A stretch of DNA of 11,366 nucleotides from CAYZDV01 sp964477275 (GTDB taxonomy: Bacteria > Acidobacteriota > Aminicenantia > Aminicenantales > Aminicenantaceae): the NCBI GenBank assembly GCA_964477275.1, contig CAYZDV010000064.1:1-11366 (forward strand). Reading direction: 5' to 3'. The notes below the pieces were generated by a model. That model was not told the origin of the DNA, did not search any database, and worked only from the letters and a program-made list of their open reading frames with translations. Positions within the stretch are counted from its first letter, which is position 1; each line of letters opens with the position of its first letter. A program made the translations under genes and the position numbers. Positions 6,343-11,366 of the stretch are shown here, in pieces.

Positions 6343-6819
6343 ATGTCCATGGTTAAAAAGACAGCTTTTATCCTGGCCCTGAGCGTGGTGTGCGGGCTGG
6401 GATTCAACTATTCACTGATCAAAAAATATTGTCGTGGAGAATTCGAACACGGCTTTTTCCACTTCAAAGACTATCCGTCGCTGGTCTTCATCAGCCTGGG
6501 AGAGGCCGAGGAGCTTTTTTTGAAGGGCGAAGCCCTCTTCATCGATTCCAGGGAAAAAGAGGCTTTTCGAGAGGGCCACATCCCCGGAGCAAGAAACATT
6601 CCCTTTGAGGCGCACGGGGAGGAGAGCCTTCCCTTTCCCGGCCTTTTGCTGGAGAGAACCCTGGTCGTCTACTGCGACGGCAGCGAATGCCAGTCGAGCG
6701 TGGAGCTGGCCAGGACACTTCACCGCCAGGGCTTCAAGGACCTCCGTGTTTTCTTCGGAGGCTGGGCGGAGTGGCTGGAGGCCGGGCTGCCTGCGGCAAC
6801 CGAAAATGACTGGCAATAG
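6343..6819 (+). CDS. Membrane-anchored single-domain rhodanese
   Basis: The 158-residue product starts with a hydrophobic segment (about 7-24) behind a short basic stretch, suggesting an uncleaved anchor or signal. A single rhodanese domain follows (about 48-152): FIDSREKEAFREGHIPGARNIPF is the classic entry motif, and the active-site cysteine is C111 in VVYCDGSECQSS, within a loop carrying a second cysteine (C116). The ending GGWAEWLEAGLP is also typical. Such domains carry sulfane sulfur as a cysteine persulfide; the physiological partner is unknown. The start is ATG 6343 or ATG 6349; neither has a good ribosome site. The last 14 bp overlap the next gene. Confidence 0.88.
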   Translation: MSMVKKTAFILALSVVCGLGFNYSLIKKYCRGEFEHGFFHFKDYPSLVFISLGEAEELFLKGEALFIDSREKEAFREGHIPGARNIPFEAHGEESLPFPGLLLERTLVVYCDGSECQSSVELARTLHRQGFKDLRVFFGGWAEWLEAGLPAATENDWQ

Positions 6820-7282
6820 GTTTATTCTTCTCGCGTTCCGGATCGTTGTCGGGGGAGTTTTCCTCTGGTCCGGCCTGCTCAAGGTTTCAGACCCCCTGGG
6901 CTTTGCCCAGAGCATTGCCAACTACCGCCTTTTTTCCAGGGAGATGTCTTTCTTCATTGCCCTCATCCTGCCCTGGGTTGAAGTGATCTGCGGCGTGTTT
7001 CTCCTCCTGGGCATTTTCCGCGCATCAAGCTCTCTTCTTATTTCAGGACTGATGGCCGCTTTCCTGGGTCTGGTCATTTTGACTCTCATCAGGGGCCTGG
7101 ATATCGACTGCGGCTGCTTCGGCACCATCAGCCGGAAGGTGGACGTCCAGCTTCTGCTCGCGGACAGCCTGCTTCTCTTTTTTTCCCTCAGCCTCTTTTT
7201 TTCCCGCAGGTTAACTCTTCCCCTGGAGCTCGATAATCTCTCCAGAAAAAGAAGCGAGAAGGAAATCCTTTCCACTTCATAA
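6806..7282 (+). CDS. MauE/DoxX-like membrane protein
   Basis: The 158-residue product has four predicted membrane segments (about 5-22, 48-70, 74-96 and 115-132). It carries DCGCFG (101-106), giving a C102-x-C104 pair after the third span, a hallmark of the MauE/DoxX-like group (PF07291) thought to handle disulfide or thiol redox chemistry at the membrane. The N-terminal pattern GVFLWSGLLKVSDP is likewise typical. The ATG at 6806 overlaps the rhodanese gene by 14 bp; the frame is open further upstream to 6605, but that part is an out-of-frame reading of the rhodanese gene. Overlap suggests translational coupling and a shared role. The exact substrate is unknown. Confidence 0.85.
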   Translation: MTGNRFILLAFRIVVGGVFLWSGLLKVSDPLGFAQSIANYRLFSREMSFFIALILPWVEVICGVFLLLGIFRASSSLLISGLMAAFLGLVILTLIRGLDIDCGCFGTISRKVDVQLLLADSLLLFFSLSLFFSRRLTLPLELDNLSRKRSEKEILSTS

Positions 7283-7313
7283 TGGATTTGGAGATTCTGA
7301 CAGGGTTCCTGGG

Positions 7314-7501
7314 AAGCATCTTTTTTTCCGGGGAGGCTAATATTTTTTTAGGATGGGTCCTGTCATGGGGTGTCCCCCGTACGTCCTCGCTCCACCCATC
7401 CCCCAGTGGGGCCCTTCCGCTGCGGGCGTTGCGGGGGACACCCCATGCCACCCATCCTATTTCAAAAGGAAATGGCCCTTACCCCGGAAAAAAAGATGCT
7501 T
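7314..7501 (+). mobile_element. 188-bp MITE-like foldback repeat, copy 2
   Basis: It has the same length as copy 1, the same orientation and 182 of 188 identical bases. The terminal repeats pair with each other, and the internal arms (7351-7379 with 7432-7457) form the same long hairpin. GGGTTCCTGG occurs on both sides (7303-7312 and 7504-7513), a 10-bp direct repeat unrelated to the flanks of copy 1. That is strong evidence for insertion with target duplication. It lies 31 bp after the MauE-like gene and ends about 19 bp before the putative ppdK -35 box. No credible coding sequence lies inside. Confidence 0.88.
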
Positions 7502-7519
7502 ACGGGTTCCTGGCCTGAC

Positions 7520-7548
7520 TTGAATTTTGAGGGGGATACATGTATATT
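7520..7548 (+). promoter_or_regulatory. Putative ppdK promoter
   Basis: TTGAAT (7520-7525), a 17-bp spacer and TATATT (7543-7548, five of six) predict a start near 7555 and a short leader containing AGGAG (7566-7570). The region TTTTGAGGGGG (7525-7535) is shared with the spacer of the promoter at 628-656. Confidence 0.5.
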
Positions 7549-7577
7549 TTTTGTTCAATTCTTGCAGGAGAAAGACG

Positions 7578-10322
7578 ATGACAGAGAAAAACGTGTACTT
7601 CTTTGCTAAAGACCGGGCTGAAGGCGACAGGACCATGAAGGACATCCTGGGCGGCAAAGGGGCCAACCTGGCCGAGATGGCAGGAATTGGCCTTCCCGTG
7701 CCTCCCGGTTTCACCATCTCCACCGCGGTCTGCAGCTCTTATGCCAGACTGGGCAACAAGATTCCCCCAGAGGTTGAGAAAGAAATCATGCACAACCTGA
7801 AGAACATGGAGAGCTTCACCGGACAACAATTCGGCGGAGAGGACAGCCCCCTGCTTGTCTCTGTCCGCTCTGGAGCGAAGTTTTCCATGCCGGGAATGAT
7901 GGATACGGTCCTCAACCTGGGCTTGAACGACAAAAGCGTGGAGGCACTGGCCAGAAAGAGCGGGAACAGGAGGTTTGTGCTGGACTGTTACCGCCGCTTG
8001 ATCCATATGTTCGGGGACGTGGTTCTGGGTATTCCCAAGAAGAGGTTCGAGGACATCCTGAGGAAGATGAAAGCGAAGAGGAACCTCGTCCATGATTTCG
8101 ACCTGACCGAGAAAGAGATGGACGAGCTCATTGCCGGCTACAAGGATCTGGTCAGGAAAGAAACAGGAAAAAAGTTTCCCCAGGACGTCAAAAAGCAATT
8201 GATCATGTCGATTTCTGCCGTTTTTGATTCGTGGAACAACCCGCGGGCCTTGACCTACCGCCGCCTGAACCGGATTCCCGAAGACCTGGGCACGGCTGTC
8301 AACGTTCAGCAGATGGTCTTCGGCAACGTTGGAGAGAATTCCGCCACCGGAGTGGGCTTCACCCGGGACCCGGGCAGCGGAGAGAAGAAGCTCTACGGCG
8401 AGTACCTCTTCAACGCCCAGGGCGAGGATGTGGTGGCCGGTGTCCGGACACCCCTGCCGCTCGACTCCCTCAAGAAGAAAATGCCCGGTCTTTACAAGGA
8501 ATTGAAGACCTATGTTGACCGGCTGGAGAAGCACTACCGCGACATCCAGGATTTTGAGTTCACCATTCAGGAAGGGAAGCTGTTCATGCTCCAGACGCGA
8601 AGCGGCAAAAGGACCGGGATGGCCGCGGTGAAGATTGCGGTGGATATGGTTCGGGAGGGCCTGGTCAGCAAGGAAGAAGCCCTGCTCATGGTGGAACCCG
8701 ATGCCCTTGATCAGCTCCTTCACCCGGTTTTTGACCCCAGCGAAAAGTCAAAGCACGGGGTTCTGGCCACAGGCCTGGCGGCCTCGCCAGGAGCGGCAGC
8801 CGGTCAGGCGGTGTTTACCGCGGATGACGCCGTCGACTGGCGAAAGAGAGGGAAAGAAGTGATCCTGGTCAGGGCAGAAACCTCCCCCGACGACATTCAT
8901 GGTATGAGCGCTTCCCAGGGCATCCTGACCGCGACAGGCGGAATGACCTCCCATGCCGCGGTGGTCGGCCGCCAGATGGGAAAGCCCGCCGTGGTCGGAT
9001 GCGGAGATATCCGGCCCGAAGAGGAGCAGAAGTTATTTGTGGTCAGGGGTCAGAAATTCAAAGAGGGAGACTGGATTTCCATCGACGGCTCGAGCGGAGA
9101 GGTTCTCCAGGGCAAAATCCCCACCCGGCCTTCCGAGATCATCCAGGTCATCCGGGGTGAGAAAAAGTCCAGGGAATCCCGCATCTTTCGGTATTTCACA
9201 AAACTGCTCAGCTGGGCTGATGAAGTGAGGCGGCTGGGCGTGCGCGCCAACGCCGACACTTCCGAAGATGCCCGGGTTGCCCTGACTTTTGGAGCGGAGG
9301 GCATCGGACTGGCCAGGACCGAGCATATGTTTTTCGAGAGAGATCGGCTGCCCTTCATCAAGAAGATGATTCTCTCCGAGACCGAAAAAGAAAGGCGGAA
9401 AGCCCTGAGCCATCTTCTGCCCTTTCAGAAGAAAGACTTTTACGGGCTGTTCAGGGCGATGAAGGGGCATCCGGTGACCATCCGCACACTTGACCCCCCC
9501 CTTCACGAATTCCTGCCCCGCCGGGAAGACCTGATGGTGGAGCTGGCCGAGCTCAGGGCTTCAGGAAGCCGGGATGAGAAAAAAATCCGGGAACTGGAAA
9601 GGCTTCTGGAACGGGTCAAGGCCCTTTCCGAGTTCAACCCGATGATGGGGCACAGGGGCTGCCGTCTCGGCATCTCTTATCCGGAGATCATCGAAATGCA
9701 GGCCACCGCCATTTTCGAGGCTGTCTGCGAGATGGCCAGGGAGAGGCTGAAGGTTTTCCCGGAGATCATGATTCCCCTGGTGGGAACCAGGGAGGAGCTC
9801 GTCAATCAGAAGGAGATCATCCAGCGGGTGGCCGCTGAAGTGATGGAGAAGCACGGAGTCGAGGTGCCCTATGCGGTGGGGACGATGATCGAGGTTCCCC
9901 GGGCTGCGATCACTGCCGATGAGATTGCCGAGGAGGCCGAGTTTTTCTCCTTCGGCACCAACGATCTGACTCAGACTGTCTACGGTCTTTCTCGTGATGA
10001 TGGTGCGGAGTTCATCGCCCATTATCTGGTCCACGGCATCTGGAAAGACAACCCGTTTGATACCATAGATGTCGAGGGCGTAGGCGAAATGATGAGGATT
10101 GCAGTGGAGAAGGGCCGCAGGACGCGGCCAGAGCTGAAGATTGGCATCTGCGGCGTCCATGGCGGAGAACCGCGCTCCATTGTCTTCTGCCACAGGATCG
10201 GTCTGGACTATGTGAGCTGTTCGGCCTATCAGGTTCCCATTGCCCGCCTGGCTGCAGCCCAGGTGGCTGTGCTGGAGAAAAAGAAATCAGGGCTTTCAGC
10301 GTTTGCCGCTGACCTTCTGTAA
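7578..10322 (+). CDS. ppdK: Pyruvate, phosphate dikinase
   Basis: This enzyme interconverts pyruvate + ATP + Pi and PEP + AMP + PPi, in a glycolytic or gluconeogenic role. The 914 residues match the full-length family. The N-terminal ATP-grasp region (about 1-350) opens with GGKGANLAEM and closes with MLQTRSGKRT. The swivelling phosphohistidine domain has the catalytic His459 in GGMTSHAAVVGRQMGKPAVVGC. The C-terminal PEP/pyruvate barrel (about 520-880) carries GAEGIGLARTEHMFF, TLDPPLHEFLP, GHRGCRLG, SFGTNDLTQTVYGLSRDD and the catalytic Cys858 in ICGVHGGEPRS. All key residues are intact. The ATG at 7578 was chosen because AGGAG lies seven bases upstream; a longer frame from 7527 would read through the promoter. 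Its last 27 bp overlap the convergent proline dehydrogenase gene. Confidence 0.97.
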   Translation: MTEKNVYFFAKDRAEGDRTMKDILGGKGANLAEMAGIGLPVPPGFTISTAVCSSYARLGNKIPPEVEKEIMHNLKNMESFTGQQFGGEDSPLLVSVRSGAKFSMPGMMDTVLNLGLNDKSVEALARKSGNRRFVLDCYRRLIHMFGDVVLGIPKKRFEDILRKMKAKRNLVHDFDLTEKEMDELIAGYKDLVRKETGKKFPQDVKKQLIMSISAVFDSWNNPRALTYRRLNRIPEDLGTAVNVQQMVFGNVGENSATGVGFTRDPGSGEKKLYGEYLFNAQGEDVVAGVRTPLPLDSLKKKMPGLYKELKTYVDRLEKHYRDIQDFEFTIQEGKLFMLQTRSGKRTGMAAVKIAVDMVREGLVSKEEALLMVEPDALDQLLHPVFDPSEKSKHGVLATGLAASPGAAAGQAVFTADDAVDWRKRGKEVILVRAETSPDDIHGMSASQGILTATGGMTSHAAVVGRQMGKPAVVGCGDIRPEEEQKLFVVRGQKFKEGDWISIDGSSGEVLQGKIPTRPSEIIQVIRGEKKSRESRIFRYFTKLLSWADEVRRLGVRANADTSEDARVALTFGAEGIGLARTEHMFFERDRLPFIKKMILSETEKERRKALSHLLPFQKKDFYGLFRAMKGHPVTIRTLDPPLHEFLPRREDLMVELAELRASGSRDEKKIRELERLLERVKALSEFNPMMGHRGCRLGISYPEIIEMQATAIFEAVCEMARERLKVFPEIMIPLVGTREELVNQKEIIQRVAAEVMEKHGVEVPYAVGTMIEVPRAAITADEIAEEAEFFSFGTNDLTQTVYGLSRDDGAEFIAHYLVHGIWKDNPFDTIDVEGVGEMMRIAVEKGRRTRPELKIGICGVHGGEPRSIVFCHRIGLDYVSCSAYQVPIARLAAAQVAVLEKKKSGLSAFAADLL

Positions 10323-11207
10323 GATGTTCTTCAGGATGTAGGCCGCCATGGCCGGATTCGCGGCCAGCCGTCTCTTGCAGTAGGCTGTCGCATATTTCCA
10401 CTTCTCGGCGAAGGGGACATAAAGCCGGACAAGAACGCCGTTGCGGACGAGCTCGTCCTGGAAGGCCTGTTTGGGGACGCCCATCAGCATCTGGACTTCG
10501 TACTGGGTTTTCTTCATCTTCATCCTCTCGGCGATCTCCAGGGCTTCGCCGATGACGGCTTCATCGTGAGTGGCGATTTCAGGATAGTGCCCTTCCTTGA
10601 ACAGAACCTCCAGCTGCTGGAGCATTTTTCGTTTCATGGACGGCTTGCTCTGCAGGGCGATCTCCTTCGGTTCATTGTAGATCCCGATGCACAGCCGGAT
10701 TCTGGCATTCAGGCCCCTGAGGGATTGAATGTCGTCATCGGTGCGGAAGAGACGGGACTGGAGAACCGTTCCAAAACTCGGGTGGTCCCTGATCAGAGCC
10801 CGGAAGATATCCAGAGTCAGGTCGGTCAGGGTGTGATCCTCCATATCCAGGGTGACCTTTATCCCGGACTTTTCGGCCTTTCGGACGATTCCCTCGATGA
10901 TATTTTTGCAGTGGGCCGTGCCGCGGTGGCTTCCGAGCTGGGTGGGCTTCATGGAGAGGGTGGCGTGCTCCTGGGGGCCCAGGGCCTCGATGAGCCGTTC
11001 ATAGACATCGATTGTGTCCCTGACTTCCTCATCGCTTTGGAGCTCCTCTCCCAGCAGGTCTATGGTGGAGCGGACCCGCCTTTGCTGCCACAGTGTTTTC
11101 GCTGTGCTGACCGCAGCGTCGATGCTGTCGCCGGCCACGTAGGGGGCGGCAAAAAGTCTGACCAGCGGCGAAGGGGCCAGGTTGACGATGAATTTTTTTA
11201 AGCCCAT
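10296..11207 (-). CDS. Proline dehydrogenase family protein
   Basis: This FAD enzyme oxidises proline to pyrroline-5-carboxylate. At 303 residues it is the stand-alone monofunctional form, as in Thermus and Deinococcus, not the long PutA fusion. Visible motifs are SMKPTQLG (85-92), LDMEDH (120-125), RLCIGIYNEP (171-180, the family's RLVKGAY-type strand), ATHDE (212-216), YEVQMLMG (236-243), RLYVPFAEKW (261-270) and the substrate-binding YCKRRLAANP (276-285). The match to the family is good, though activity on proline is inferred. AAAGGA precedes the ATG at 11207 at suitable spacing. No P5C dehydrogenase gene adjoins within the window. The 3' end overlaps ppdK by 27 bp tail to tail. Confidence 0.9.
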   Translation of the reverse strand: MGLKKFIVNLAPSPLVRLFAAPYVAGDSIDAAVSTAKTLWQQRRVRSTIDLLGEELQSDEEVRDTIDVYERLIEALGPQEHATLSMKPTQLGSHRGTAHCKNIIEGIVRKAEKSGIKVTLDMEDHTLTDLTLDIFRALIRDHPSFGTVLQSRLFRTDDDIQSLRGLNARIRLCIGIYNEPKEIALQSKPSMKRKMLQQLEVLFKEGHYPEIATHDEAVIGEALEIAERMKMKKTQYEVQMLMGVPKQAFQDELVRNGVLVRLYVPFAEKWKYATAYCKRRLAANPAMAAYILKNILQKVSGKR

Positions 11208-11225
11208 CGATGATTCCTTTCCGTT

Positions 11226-11273
11226 AAAATGGATTTGTGATGAGTTTTATGAAAGTTAAAGCTAATCCATTTT
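11226..11273 (-). repeat. 10-bp inverted repeat upstream of proline dehydrogenase
   Basis: AAAATGGATT (11226-11235) is exactly complementary to AATCCATTTT (11264-11273), separated by 28 AT-rich bases. It sits in the 5' region of the proline dehydrogenase gene and may overlap its promoter; a weak TTGAAG-N17-TAGCTT can be read on the minus strand, with its TAGCTT around 11258-11263. It could be an operator or an RNA hairpin. Function is not shown. Confidence 0.4.
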
Positions 11274-11298
11274 TTAATAAACTTCAAGGGAAAAAAGG

Positions 11299-11366
11299 TA
11301 GCATCTTTTTTTCCGTGGATGTTAATATTTTTTTAGGATGGGTCCTGTCATGGGGTGTCCCCCGTC
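11299..11366 (+). mobile_element. 188-bp repeat, copy 3, cut by the window end
   Basis: The first 68 bases of the element are present in the same orientation as copies 1 and 2, matching copy 1 at 64 of 68 positions. It includes the AGCATCTTTTTTTCC end and the whole left hairpin arm (GGATGGGT...CATGGGGTGTCCCCCG). The rest lies beyond the window, so its right end and any target duplication cannot be checked. It lies upstream of the proline dehydrogenase gene. Confidence 0.9.

Noticed and set aside
6605..6805. Upstream extension of the MauE-like gene
   Set aside because: The 67 extra residues are an out-of-frame reading of the rhodanese gene and lack hydrophobic or domain character.
7314..7501. 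The repeat as a simple intrinsic terminator
   Set aside because: The hairpin is too long and interrupted, and the T-run adjoining it precedes the left arm instead of following the right. Multiple near-identical copies with flanking duplications fit an insertion better, though a side effect on termination is possible.
7500..8723. Long (407 aa) minus-strand open frame opposite the start of ppdK
   Set aside because: ppdK on the other strand has all family motifs intact across this stretch. GC-rich coding DNA commonly leaves long antisense frames. The frame runs into repeat copy 2.

Overview
The window is ordinary bacterial chromosome: genes carry Shine-Dalgarno sequences, several promoters match the -35/-10 (TTGACA / TATAAT) pattern, there is an HU-type DNA-binding protein, and both tRNA genes encode their own CCA end. 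Coding sequence is moderately GC-rich. The phylum cannot be fixed from what is here. A Gram-negative-type, largely anaerobic heterotroph is possible (NAD-linked dihydroorotate dehydrogenase PyrK/PyrD-B, pyruvate phosphate dikinase), but that is inference.

Layout. 55-324 (-) encodes an HU protein. 412-599 holds copy 1 of a 188-bp repeat. 700-1485 (+) encodes an exported protein with two related beta-rich repeats, behind a perfect consensus promoter. 1486-1677 holds a probable decayed copy of the repeat, a 12-bp hairpin and a tRNA promoter. It is followed by tRNA-Gly(GCC) and tRNA-Cys(GCA). 1900-2505 (+) encodes a Yip1-like membrane protein that overlaps, tail to tail, the end of a pyrimidine operon running leftward (pyrK 5054-4188, pyrD 4191-3280, pyrF 3219-2464). 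Diverging from pyrK is a rightward cluster: a PLP aminotransferase (5119-6321), a membrane-anchored rhodanese (6343-6819) and a MauE/DoxX-like membrane protein (6806-7282). Copy 2 of the repeat (7314-7501) separates this cluster from ppdK (7578-10322). ppdK converges on, and overlaps, a proline dehydrogenase gene (11207-10296, -). A third repeat copy starts at 11299 and runs off the window.

How the genes work together. PyrK and PyrD together form the FAD/2Fe-2S/FMN dihydroorotate dehydrogenase B, and PyrF makes UMP, so this operon covers part of late pyrimidine synthesis. The rhodanese and MauE-like genes overlap by 14 bp and probably act together at the membrane in sulfur or thiol chemistry. 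PPDK interconverts pyruvate and PEP; proline dehydrogenase starts proline catabolism.

The most unusual item is the 188-bp repeat family: two full copies about 97% identical, one cut by the window edge, and one likely relic, all in gene-free gaps. It has terminal inverted repeats, a long internal foldback and no plausible gene. Both complete copies are bracketed by short direct repeats of otherwise unrelated flanking DNA, which is the signature of a non-autonomous transposon (MITE-like). I do not recognise it as a named family.
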